Below, piece by piece: positions 1-7,810 of a stretch of 9,121 bases of DNA. Location of the stretch: the NCBI GenBank assembly GCA_903854805.1, contig CAINXK010000586.1, positions 1 through 9,121 of the forward strand, read 5' to 3'. The notes beneath the pieces are model-generated. The model made no database searches and had not been told where the DNA came from. It saw only the letters and a program-made list of their open reading frames with translations. Source of the stretch: an uncultured Anaerolineae bacterium (GTDB taxonomy: Bacteria > Chloroflexota > Anaerolineae > Anaerolineales > Villigracilaceae). The translations under genes and the position numbers were made by a program. Numbering within the stretch: the first letter of the stretch is position 1; every line of letters begins with the position of its first letter.

Positions 1-3000
1 GTGGATGATGCGTTGAACCGTAGCCAGCCCAATTCCGGTACCCGGAAACTCGCTCTGCGTGTGCATGCGCTGGAACGCTCCGAATAGATTGGTTGCATAC
101 ATCATATCAAATCCGGCCCCGTTATCACGCACAAAATAGGCCAGCTTACCGTTTTGTATAGTCTGACCAAAATCGATCTGCGCCAGCGGGCGGGCACCGG
201 AAAATTTACAAGCATTATCGAATAAATTGGTCAGTACAATCTCCAAAAGATGACCGTCAGCCTGGGCCACCAGCCCCGGCTGGATGCTAAATTCAACCTG
301 GCGTTGTCCCAACGCTTCGCGCAAGCGCGCGACCACAGCTTGCGCCAGCGCCGAAAGATCTACCGGCGCAACCTGCATCTCGCCGCGAGTCAGACGCGAA
401 AGCTGCAGCAGATCATCAATCAACTGGCCCATGCGCCGGGTCTCACTGCGCACCCGCTGGACATAATTATTACCGCGTTCATCCAGCTGTGCGCCGTAGT
501 CTTCTTGCAGCGCCAGGCTCCAGCCATCAATGCCACGCAGGGGCGCGCGCAGGTCATGCGAAACCGAATACGCAAATGCTTCCAATTCCTGGTTAGCCGC
601 CTGCAGCTGAGTGGTGCGTTCAACCACGCGCTGTTCCAGCTGCGCATTCAGCTTTTTAATCTGCTCTTCGGCCTGCTTGCGCTCAGTCACATCCTGGATG
701 GTGCCAATCATGCGCACCGCTGCGCCGCTTTCGTCAAACACCAGCTCACCACGCCCCCAGACCCAGCGTCCATCACCATTCGCAACCCGTATGATGCGAT
801 ATTCCTTATCAAAAGGCTGTTTCGCTTCAATCACATTTTGCAAGAAGTATGCCAGCATGGCCTCACGTTCATCCGGACGTACGAGGTTATTCCAGGATTC
901 CAGGTTCTTTTCATAAAAAGGTTGGATCCCAAAAATCTCATCCAGCACGTCCGAGCAGGCCCAGGTGCCTTTCTTGATATCCAGGATGTAAGACCCAATC
1001 CGCCCCACCCGCTGCGACTCTCTCAGCCAGAATTCACGCTCAGACAGGGCTTGTTCGTTCTGCTTGCGCTCAGAAATATCGTCAAAATCCACCAGGACCG
1101 AACCTGGGGTCGTTTGGAAAACCTGCACGTAAAAATCTGCTTCCAAACGCTCATCCTTAACCTTAACTTCAAACGCCTGGGGACCAAGCTCACCGCGCGC
1201 CACCTGGCGGTACATCTCGGGGTAAATCGTCCCGACAATATTCGGAAAAGCCTGCTCCACCGTCATACCCAGCAAGGCCTGGTGCGAAATCCCCATGATC
1301 CGATCAGCCGCCGGGTTTGCATCCATCAAGATCAGACGCTCATCCTGCTCCAGCCGGAAAAAATACATTGCCCCTGGCGAGGCTTCCACCACGCGCCGAA
1401 ATTTCTGTTCGGAGGCTTTCAACGCATCCTCTGCGCGCTTCTTCTCGTCAATATCGCGGGTGACCGAGAGGATATGCGCGACCCCATCCAGCATAATGAT
1501 CCGGGCAGACACCATCGCTGTCAGCAGGTGCCCGTCTTTCATTCTAAATTGCACTTCCAGGTTTTTAACTTCACCATGCTGGCGTAAACCTTCCACAAGC
1601 CGGGCGCGGTCCGCCGGGTCATTCCAAATATTGATCTCAAGCGAAGATTTGCCAATCACTTCATCCCGCTCGTACCCGGTGATGTGCGTGAAACCTTCAT
1701 TCGCATCTACATAGACCCCATCCGCCAGCCGGCTAATGTTGATCGAATCTGGGCTGGTCAGAAAAGCGAGCCGAAAACGCTCGTCGCTGCTTTTAAGGGC
1801 TTGTTCGGCGCGCTTGCGTTCGGCCAGCTCCTGCTGCTGTGCCGAAAACAGACGCGCATTCGCAATCGCGATTGAGGCCAGCCGCGCAAACTGCACCAGC
1901 AGCTGCAGCGCATCAGCCTCAAAAACCTGACTGGATGGCTGCTGATACGCCAGACCCAGCACACCTACCACGGTCTCGCCGGAGAAAAGCGGGACACCCG
2001 CCACCGCAGCCAGCTTGCCCGGCTGGTAATTACCTATACGCCCAGCCCAGGCATCATAATCAGCGACCACCAGCGGCTGTCCACTCTGCCAGACCTGCCC
2101 AGCCAGGCCTTCGCCCAGGGCACATTCCAAATCTAGAGAATTGACCAGCCCACCGACCCCCACCTGCGGTTTGAGGCGCTGCGTATCCGCATCCAGCAGA
2201 TCAATGAACCCGGAATCTGTGCCCACCAACTCTCCGGCGCGTTTGACGATGTTTTCCAACAAGCTGTGCAGGTCAAGTTCTGAGATCAACTCCAGGGTGG
2301 TTTCCTGTAAAGCTGCCAGAACCCTGTTCTTTTTCTGCAAGGCATCATCCAGGTGTTTGCGCTGGCTGAGTTCAGACTGAACCGTCTCGTACAGGCGCGC
2401 GTTTTGGATCCCGAACGAAATCTGGGTGGCCAGGGTTTGTATAAATGCGCTCTGTTCGGCAAAATCCCGTTCCGCGAAGCTGGCCAGCCCCAAGACGCCA
2501 AAAATTGCATCTCCAGTCTGCAGGGGCAGCGCCGCAAAGGAGCGCACCCCGGCACGCTTGCACTCCATCAGTGTACAGCGTAAATCCTTGGAAATATCCT
2601 GCGAATAAATGGCACGCCCATCACGCGCAGCCAGCCCGCACAGGCATTCGCCAACCGAATGCTCCATCAGGCTGTGCTGGGCCTGCGAGCCATCGGCATA
2701 CATGCCAGCCTTCAGCTCAAGCTTGCCATTTTCTAATAAAAAGATAAATGCCTGGTCAGTGCGGACCGCCCTGAAAATCACATCCAGTGCCTTGGGTAGG
2801 ATCGCTTCCAATGGCAGCGCCAGGTTGATCTGCTGCCCGGTCAGATTAAATGCAACCATTTCTTCCTGGCGCTCGCGCAGCACTTCCGCCTGTTTGCGCA
2901 GGCTGTGTTTTACCTCGCGGGCGTACAACATGGCCCGCAGGCGCGTAAGCAGAGCAACATTGGTAATTGGGCGCACAATGATATCATCCACCCCCGTTTC

Positions 3001-3294
3001 AGCCCCAGGTTCCTGAGGCTTGTGATCGTGCTGCTCATCCAGAACGATCACCACGAACATATCTGCCAGCGCCGGAACCTGCTTCATTTGCCGGCCCAGT
3101 TCAAACCCATCCATATCCGCCAGGCGCACATTCACAAATGCCAGCGCAGGTTGTTCTGCGCGCACCAGGTTAAGTGCAGCCTGCCCATTTTCGGCGCTGA
3201 GTGTGGCATATCCCTGGGCTTCCAACACCCGGCAGGTGGCCCGCAAGTTGGCGGGCTCATCATCCACGATCAAGACCAAGATTTTGGTGGGCAT
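1..3294 (-). CDS. Large multi-sensor histidine kinase: pseudo-receiver, GAF, GAF, PAS x3, HisKA, HATPase (C-terminus cut by window edge)
   Basis: An open frame of 1,098 codons without a stop, read by direct translation of the minus strand; it leaves the window just after the ATP-binding G2 box, so probably only a few dozen residues of the kinase core are missing. Domains by residue: receiver-like 1-120 (acidic pair D11/D12 present, but N55 at the phospho-Asp site, D86 at the Thr site, R108 at the Lys site); short helical linker; GAF 150-305 with four cysteines (C217, C219, C240, C245); GAF 329-485; PAS 498-620, 624-740 and 750-872, each ending in a DI.E/DVTER-K type PAC tail; coiled coil 872-900; HisKA with SHDLRAPLRG and H913; HATPase with N-box N1027, DNGAGF at 1057-1062, GTGIGLA at 1085-1091. 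The dimerisation domain is of the bacteriophytochrome type. It is probably a soluble cytoplasmic sensor, as no membrane segment was seen. The ATG is chosen because AGGAG sits 5 nt upstream; an in-frame GTG two codons earlier overlaps that site. Confidence 0.93.
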   Translation of the reverse strand, partial: MPTKILVLIVDDEPANLRATCRVLEAQGYATLSAENGQAALNLVRAEQPALAFVNVRLADMDGFELGRQMKQVPALADMFVVIVLDEQHDHKPQEPGAETGVDDIIVRPITNVALLTRLRAMLYAREVKHSLRKQAEVLRERQEEMVAFNLTGQQINLALPLEAILPKALDVIFRAVRTDQAFIFLLENGKLELKAGMYADGSQAQHSLMEHSVGECLCGLAARDGRAIYSQDISKDLRCTLMECKRAGVRSFAALPLQTGDAIFGVLGLASFAERDFAEQSAFIQTLATQISFGIQNARLYETVQSELSQRKHLDDALQKKNRVLAALQETTLELISELDLHSLLENIVKRAGELVGTDSGFIDLLDADTQRLKPQVGVGGLVNSLDLECALGEGLAGQVWQSGQPLVVADYDAWAGRIGNYQPGKLAAVAGVPLFSGETVVGVLGLAYQQPSSQVFEADALQLLVQFARLASIAIANARLFSAQQQELAERKRAEQALKSSDERFRLAFLTSPDSINISRLADGVYVDANEGFTHITGYERDEVIGKSSLEINIWNDPADRARLVEGLRQHGEVKNLEVQFRMKDGHLLTAMVSARIIMLDGVAHILSVTRDIDEKKRAEDALKASEQKFRRVVEASPGAMYFFRLEQDERLILMDANPAADRIMGISHQALLGMTVEQAFPNIVGTIYPEMYRQVARGELGPQAFEVKVKDERLEADFYVQVFQTTPGSVLVDFDDISERKQNEQALSEREFWLRESQRVGRIGSYILDIKKGTWACSDVLDEIFGIQPFYEKNLESWNNLVRPDEREAMLAYFLQNVIEAKQPFDKEYRIIRVANGDGRWVWGRGELVFDESGAAVRMIGTIQDVTERKQAEEQIKKLNAQLEQRVVERTTQLQAANQELEAFAYSVSHDLRAPLRGIDGWSLALQEDYGAQLDERGNNYVQRVRSETRRMGQLIDDLLQLSRLTRGEMQVAPVDLSALAQAVVARLREALGQRQVEFSIQPGLVAQADGHLLEIVLTNLFDNACKFSGARPLAQIDFGQTIQNGKLAYFVRDNGAGFDMMYATNLFGAFQRMHTQSEFPGTGIGLATVQRIIH

Positions 3295-3299
3295 GTCCA

Positions 3300-3304
3300 C
3301 TCCT
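3300..3304 (-). promoter_or_regulatory. Ribosome binding site of the large sensor kinase, overlapping the previous stop codon
   Basis: AGGAG lies 5 nt upstream of the ATG at 3294. It shares bases with the TAG stop (3305-3303) of the upstream kinase, an arrangement that suggests translational coupling within one transcript. It also decides between the ATG and the in-frame GTG at 3300, which overlaps the site itself. Confidence 0.75.
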
Positions 3305-4670
3305 ATAAATCACCTGGCTCAAACATTGGCAGGTCAAGCGTAAAGCGGCTGCCCACACCAAAGGTACTTTCCACCCTGATGCTGCCACCCTGCAATTCAA
3401 CCAAACGCTTGACCAACGCCAGCCCCAGGCCCGTGCCGCTATACTGCCGCACCAGGCTGCTATCCAGCGGTGTAAAGGCCTGGAATAAAAACGGCAGATC
3501 CTGTGCGCGGATACCCACACCTGTATCCCAAACTGTGATATGTGCCAGTTGGTTCGTTTCGTTGGCAGTCACATCAATCCCCAGGCTGCCGCCCGCAGAT
3601 GTAAACTTTACGGCATTACTGAGCAGGATCGCCAGCATCTGCTTCACACGCTGCTCATCCGCCTGGATAAGCATGGGCAGCGGATCGATTTTAAAACTGA
3701 CATTTTGTTGCTTGGCTCTGATCTGCCGGTCAAACTCTGCCAGGCTGGTCTGGCAGACATCCATCAACAGGCATGGCTCAATCCGCAGATCAAATTTCCC
3801 AGAGATAATGCAGGCATAATCCAGCACGGTATTGATCAAATCCAGCAGCTGTTGTCCATTGATTTCGATCTTGTCGAGGGCCTGCATTTGCCTGTCGTTT
3901 AACTGCCCGTAGGCCTTTAGCTTGAGCACTTCCGTCAGCCCGAGCATGGAAGACAGCGGCGTGCGCAATTCATGGCTCATGCTTGCCAGAAATTCATCCT
4001 TGATGCGCGCGGCCTTGATCAGCTCCAGGTTCGACATATTCAGCTCGAACGTGCGTTCTGCCACACGCTGTTCCAGTTTAGCCTGTGATTCACGCAGGTC
4101 GGCCTCGGCCTGTTTGCGCGCGCTGATATCAGTCAAGATCGTCAGGTGAAGCGGGCTGCCAGACTCCTGTGCGATGCTCGAATGTATCCGCACCCAAAAG
4201 TTGCTGCCATCATCCTGGCGCACCAGCCTGAGTTCACATTCCAACGGCCTGCCGATTTCGGTTAACCGCCGGCGATGCTGGTAGTAAGTATCCTGATCCA
4301 GATTGAAGACGAACTGGGATAGGTGCTGACTGGTCATTGCGCTGCGGGTAACTCCCAGCATGGAGGCAGCCGTCAGATTGGCTTCCAACACCAGCCCCTT
4401 CTCATTTAAAGTGCAATATCCCACCGGCGCCAGATTGTACAAATCGAAATAACGCGCGCGCGATTCTTCCAGCGCCAGTTGAATCCGCAGCAATTCGTCG
4501 TTCTGCATCTCCAGCTCAATCTGGTGCACACGCAATTCATGCAGCACATACGGCAAGTCATCCTGATTTTCGGGCAGCAAGCCACGGCTTTCATCAATAA
4601 TTTTTTCTGCACGTTTACGTAGTGTCTCGGCTTTGCCGATCAGATTTTCATTATGGTCCATTGCAGACAT
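3303..4670 (-). CDS. PAS-domain sensor histidine kinase (455 aa)
   Basis: A complete kinase that should autophosphorylate on H233 and pass the phosphoryl group to a partner not in this window. An N-terminal helical stretch (about 10-72) leads into a PAS domain (about 73-190) ending in DISARKQAE, then a helical linker (190-222), HisKA with MSHELRTPLS around H233, and HATPase with N-box N352, DTGVGI at 382-387 and GTGLGLAL at 412-419. No transmembrane segment or receiver domain is visible, so it is an orthodox cytoplasmic kinase. The ATG follows the CheB-CheR stop by 3 bp, with AGGAG 8 nt upstream; the later Met4 would be too far from that site. It is a paralogue of the kinase ending at 7907. 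One difference is at 284-292, where DYACIISGK replaces the common DYSRIEAGK. It lies in the same frame as the CheB-CheR gene. Confidence 0.95.
   Translation of the reverse strand: MSAMDHNENLIGKAETLRKRAEKIIDESRGLLPENQDDLPYVLHELRVHQIELEMQNDELLRIQLALEESRARYFDLYNLAPVGYCTLNEKGLVLEANLTAASMLGVTRSAMTSQHLSQFVFNLDQDTYYQHRRRLTEIGRPLECELRLVRQDDGSNFWVRIHSSIAQESGSPLHLTILTDISARKQAEADLRESQAKLEQRVAERTFELNMSNLELIKAARIKDEFLASMSHELRTPLSSMLGLTEVLKLKAYGQLNDRQMQALDKIEINGQQLLDLINTVLDYACIISGKFDLRIEPCLLMDVCQTSLAEFDRQIRAKQQNVSFKIDPLPMLIQADEQRVKQMLAILLSNAVKFTSAGGSLGIDVTANETNQLAHITVWDTGVGIRAQDLPFLFQAFTPLDSSLVRQYSGTGLGLALVKRLVELQGGSIRVESTFGVGSRFTLDLPMFEPGDL
4108..4131. repeat. 24-bp exact direct repeat, copy 1 (in the PAS kinase)
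   Basis: These 24 bases are identical to 8697-8720 and encode the PAC-tail residues DISARKQA at the end of the PAS domain, just before the helical linker to HisKA. Exact identity over this stretch fits common descent of the two kinases, or occasional recombination between them. Confidence 0.85.
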
Positions 4671-4673
4671 GCA

Positions 4674-7661
4674 CTATTCTCCTACCACCCGTTCGGTGCT
4701 GGCAATGGCATACATTTCTCCGCTCTGGTTAAATAGCGCGGTAGTGGTCAGCCTGATATTCAGCACCTTGCCATTTTTGGCCTTGCGCTGCGAATGGAAA
4801 GCCTCAGAAATCTCCTCCTGGCCAGCCTTCTGCACTCTGGATAGCTCAGCCTCGCGCACTTCGGCAGGAATGAGCTCACGGATATTCATGGTTCGGGCTT
4901 CCGTCTCGCTCCAGCCATACAGATTCACTGCCGCCGGGTTCCAGGCCAGGATGCGCCCATCCAGGCTTTGCACCATGACGGCATCACGCGAGTCTTCTAC
5001 AACAGCCGCCAAACGACGCAATACCTCGGTTTGCTTCAGCGCCACCTTGACCTTTTTCAGTTCGTTGATCTCGGTAAAGGTGATCACTGCGCCCTCGATC
5101 ACGTTTTCCAGGGTGCGATACGGCCGGATGCGCAGCAAGTACCAATCGCCAGATTGGGTCTGAACTTCAATTTCCTTTGGCTGCAGGCTGTCCAAAACAG
5201 ATTTGACATCGCTGACCAGGGAGTCATAGCCCACCAGGTTCGAGACAATGTGCCCAACTGGCCGGCCCACGTCGCTCATGATCAGGTTAATGACCTGCAT
5301 AACCGCCGGAGTAAAGCGTTGGATGTGCAATTGGTAATCAACAAAGATGGTGCCAATGCCCGTGCCCGCCAGCAAGTTGTTCATATCATCATTGGCGCGG
5401 GTCAGGTCAGACACTTTTTGCTGCAGCTCAGCGTTAACGGTCGATAATTCCTCGTTGACCGATTGCAGCTCTTCCTTGGAAGTTTCCAATTCTTCATTGG
5501 TAGACTGCAGCTCTTCATTAACCGACTGCATCTCTTCATTGGATGATTTGAGTTCCTCGTTGGTGGTCTCAAGCTCTTCGTTGGTGGTCTGAAGGTATTC
5601 TTCCTTGGCGCGCAGTTCCTGTTTGAGCGCTGCGATGCGCACATCCGGTTCAACTACAATCACATCCACCGCGGCAGCCGGCACATCCACGACCACTGCC
5701 TCCGGCTTTTCTTCCAGGATCACCAAATACAAGATCGACTCACTGGCCCCGCTCGAGCCAGCCGGCACCGGTCGCACCGTCATATCGGTCAGGCTGTAAC
5801 TTCCATTGGTTTTCACCCGCAAGCCCAGCCGCAAGACCGGTTCCCTCAGCGCCACAACCTGATGCAGGGCACTGACCAGCTCTTGCCGCAGCCCATCGCG
5901 TGCCATCTTGATGATATTCAGATCGGCTTCACCCGGGGCTGGTTCCAGGAAATGCCCCGTGCGTCCGTGCAAATAGGTAATTTCACCGCGCTCGGTCACC
6001 AACACCGCCACCGCGCCATAATGCTCCAGCAATGCCCGCTCGGTCAGCTCGCGCAGATGCAGTTTGGGGTCGCGTGTAGTCTGGGTGCTGCTGCGCGACG
6101 GGCTGGAGTTCACTGGCAGGTAAGGCAGCATCGACCTGAGTGACAAACGGTTAGTCAGATAAGGTTCCTGGCTGCGCTGGTAAAGCTTAGATTTGCGCTC
6201 CAGCAGGCTAAACAGATCCACATATTCGCCCACCGTCTCGGATGTGCCCAGAAAAAGAAATCCACCTGGGTTAAGCGCATAGTGGAACAAAGGAATCAGC
6301 CGTTTCTGAAGATCTGTGTTCATATAGATCAACAGGTTGCGGCAGCTGATCAGATCCAGCTTGGAAAAGGGTGGATCCTTGATCACATCCTGTTCCGAGA
6401 AGATCAGCATGTTACGGATGATTTTTTGCACCTGGTAAAAATTAACGTCCCGCCCGTTAGCGCCATCCGGCACCGGGGTAAAAAAACGAGACAGGCGCTC
6501 AGGCGACATATCCGCGGCGATGCTGGCGGAGTACAGCCCGGAACGCGCCTGTTCAATCGCCTGGTTGTCGATATCGGTCGCAAAGATTTGGACCGCAAAG
6601 TTCTGTTTCTGCGCATCCATCTGCTCCTGCAGCAGTATGGCAATCGAATAAGCCTCTTCGCCAGTCGAACAGCCGGGCACCCAGACCCGCACCAGGCTGT
6701 TGGGGTTCTTGCCAGCCAGCATACGCATGACAACCTGTTCCTGGAGTACGGTAAAGGCATCCGGGTCGCGGAAGAAATTCGTAACCCCAATCAACAGATC
6801 ACGGAAGAGCGCTTCCACTTCCTTGGGGGTTTGCTGCAAGAAACGCAAGTACGCATCCAGCTGTTCCACCTGCTGCACTGCCATACGCCGTTCAATCCGG
6901 CGCGCAATCGTGTTCGACTTATACGATGAAAAATCATGCCCGGTCTGGGCTCTCAGGATCACGAAGATCTTTTTTAAGATATCCTCGGTTTTCTGTGCCG
7001 GAGAGGCGAGCGGATAGGTGATCTTTCCAAAGGCGTGCGCGACATATTTGATCAGTTGGTCTGGCATCATGCGCGGAGCCAGCACATAATCCACCAGCCC
7101 CGTGGAAATCGCGCTGCGCGGCATGCCATCATACTCGGTAGTTTCAGGGCTTTGTGCCATGGCCATGCCACCCTGGGCCTTAACCGCCCGCACCCCCAAC
7201 GAACCATCACTGCCCGTGCCCGAAAGCACAATACAGATGGCGCGCTCCTGTTGATCCTGGGCCAACGAACGGAAGAAATAATCGATTGGCAAACGCTGCC
7301 CGCGCGGTTCAACCATTTCCAGCAGCTGCAGCGCGCCGTTCAAAAAAGCCATATCGCGGTTGGGTGGAATGATATAAGCACAATTGGGCTGGACCACCAT
7401 GCCATCTTCGACCTCGAAAACCTGCATGCGCGTATAGCGCTTGACCAGTTCCGTCAGGATGCTTTTATGATCGGGGGCCAGGTGCTGCACCAGCACAAAA
7501 GCCATGCCCGGTTCAGAATCAGCTGGCATGCCCGAAAGAAAAGCCTCAAAAGCTGCCAACCCACCGGCCGATGCACCAATCCCCACGATCGGAAATTTCG
7601 CCACAGGCTGCACCTCGGCATCCACAGTCAAATCTTGCGGGGTCTTTTTTTTGGTTGTCAT
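4674..7661 (-). CDS. CheB-CheR fusion protein with heptad coiled coil and PAS domains (995 aa)
   Basis: Combines a CheB-type protein-glutamate methylesterase with a CheR-type S-adenosylmethionine-dependent glutamate methyltransferase. CheB domain, about 22-208: nucleophile S31 in GIGASAGG, H60 in VQHLAPDH, D152 in SGTGSDGSLG, matching the family's Ser-His-Asp triad. CheR, about 224-496: Arg-rich RRIERRM in the N-terminal subdomain, FFRDPDAF at 296, SAM loop PGCSTGEEAYS near 330-340, ATDID at 361, RNLLIYMN at 441. A PAS-like segment follows (541-651), then a coiled coil (676-761), a CheR-associated PAS (762-866) and a final PAS (881-991). There is no CheB receiver domain and no kinase core; the kinase is the next gene. 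The start is ATG 7661 with GGAG 6 nt upstream; an in-frame GTG at 7673 would add four residues but overlaps that GGAG. No chemoreceptor is nearby, so the methylated substrate is unknown. Confidence 0.96.
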   Translation of the reverse strand: MTTKKKTPQDLTVDAEVQPVAKFPIVGIGASAGGLAAFEAFLSGMPADSEPGMAFVLVQHLAPDHKSILTELVKRYTRMQVFEVEDGMVVQPNCAYIIPPNRDMAFLNGALQLLEMVEPRGQRLPIDYFFRSLAQDQQERAICIVLSGTGSDGSLGVRAVKAQGGMAMAQSPETTEYDGMPRSAISTGLVDYVLAPRMMPDQLIKYVAHAFGKITYPLASPAQKTEDILKKIFVILRAQTGHDFSSYKSNTIARRIERRMAVQQVEQLDAYLRFLQQTPKEVEALFRDLLIGVTNFFRDPDAFTVLQEQVVMRMLAGKNPNSLVRVWVPGCSTGEEAYSIAILLQEQMDAQKQNFAVQIFATDIDNQAIEQARSGLYSASIAADMSPERLSRFFTPVPDGANGRDVNFYQVQKIIRNMLIFSEQDVIKDPPFSKLDLISCRNLLIYMNTDLQKRLIPLFHYALNPGGFLFLGTSETVGEYVDLFSLLERKSKLYQRSQEPYLTNRLSLRSMLPYLPVNSSPSRSSTQTTRDPKLHLRELTERALLEHYGAVAVLVTERGEITYLHGRTGHFLEPAPGEADLNIIKMARDGLRQELVSALHQVVALREPVLRLGLRVKTNGSYSLTDMTVRPVPAGSSGASESILYLVILEEKPEAVVVDVPAAAVDVIVVEPDVRIAALKQELRAKEEYLQTTNEELETTNEELKSSNEEMQSVNEELQSTNEELETSKEELQSVNEELSTVNAELQQKVSDLTRANDDMNNLLAGTGIGTIFVDYQLHIQRFTPAVMQVINLIMSDVGRPVGHIVSNLVGYDSLVSDVKSVLDSLQPKEIEVQTQSGDWYLLRIRPYRTLENVIEGAVITFTEINELKKVKVALKQTEVLRRLAAVVEDSRDAVMVQSLDGRILAWNPAAVNLYGWSETEARTMNIRELIPAEVREAELSRVQKAGQEEISEAFHSQRKAKNGKVLNIRLTTTALFNQSGEMYAIASTERVVGE
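4679..4683 (-). promoter_or_regulatory. Ribosome binding site of the PAS kinase, inside the end of the CheB-CheR gene
   Basis: AGGAG lies within the last sense codons of the CheB-CheR gene (Val-Gly-Glu), 8 nt before the ATG at 4670. Its presence argues that the kinase is translated as its own protein and not only by readthrough of the intervening TAG. Confidence 0.7.
5427..5594 (-). repeat. Eight near-identical 21-bp units encoding a heptad coiled coil in the CheB-CheR protein
   Basis: Residues 690-745 form eight consecutive heptads of the pattern L-x-[ST]-x-N-E-E, with Leu (once Met) every seventh residue. Variation between units is small: TTNEE, TSKEE, SVNEE and TVNAE. The DNA is correspondingly 21-bp periodic. 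A Glu/Asn-rich coiled coil in this position, between the CheR and PAS parts, is a known feature of CheB/CheR-PAS proteins and probably forms a dimeric signalling rod. It is a coding repeat, not a CRISPR array. Confidence 0.9.
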
Positions 7662-7667
7662 CGTATT

Positions 7668-7671
7668 CTCC
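7668..7671 (-). promoter_or_regulatory. Ribosome binding site of the CheB-CheR gene
   Basis: GGAG lies 6 nt upstream of the ATG at 7661, a good spacing. It overlaps the alternative in-frame GTG at 7673 and so favours the ATG. Confidence 0.7.
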
Positions 7672-7738
7672 ACTTAACGGTTTTGAAGGGTTTGCAAACG
7701 GGGCTGCCAGCCAAATCATGCGGCCGACCACCATTAAT

Positions 7739-7747
7739 ATCATATCA
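7739..7747 (-). promoter_or_regulatory. Candidate extended -10 promoter for the CheB-CheR operon
   Basis: The minus strand reads TGATATGAT: a TGn extension followed by TATGAT, five of six matches to the sigma-70 -10 consensus. It lies in the most AT-rich part of the gap. Transcription would start near 7732, leaving a leader of about 70 nt before the ATG. No good -35 hexamer was found at 16-18 bp; extended -10 promoters can do without one. The call rests on motif match and position only. Confidence 0.35.
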
Positions 7748-7810
7748 CCTTGTAAAATATCTTGGACATCTAATTTCTGATTTGCTCCCGGGTATTTTCT
7801 CCGGTCCGCA

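Noticed and set aside
250..1587. A 445-codon plus-strand open frame, and others such as 2905-3819 and 7035-7952
   Set aside because: They lie antisense to genes with clear kinase, PAS, CheB and CheR motifs; their products are rich in His, Arg and Gln with no recognisable domain. They are shadows of codon bias on the coding strand.
5427..5594. CRISPR-like or satellite repeat array
   Set aside because: The period is exactly 21 bp in frame, with no spacers, and the translation is a regular coiled coil inside a long gene.
7662..7673. GTG at 7673 as start of the CheB-CheR gene
   Set aside because: The GTG overlaps the GGAG that is well spaced for the ATG at 7661, and the four extra residues add nothing conserved.
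7546..7743. A 65-codon minus-strand frame starting at ATG 7743 that overlaps the CheB-CheR start, with AAGGTG just upstream
   Set aside because: It overlaps the well supported CheB-CheR gene out of frame, has no recognisable motif, and its start coincides with the candidate -10 element. It is kept only as a remote possibility of a leader peptide.
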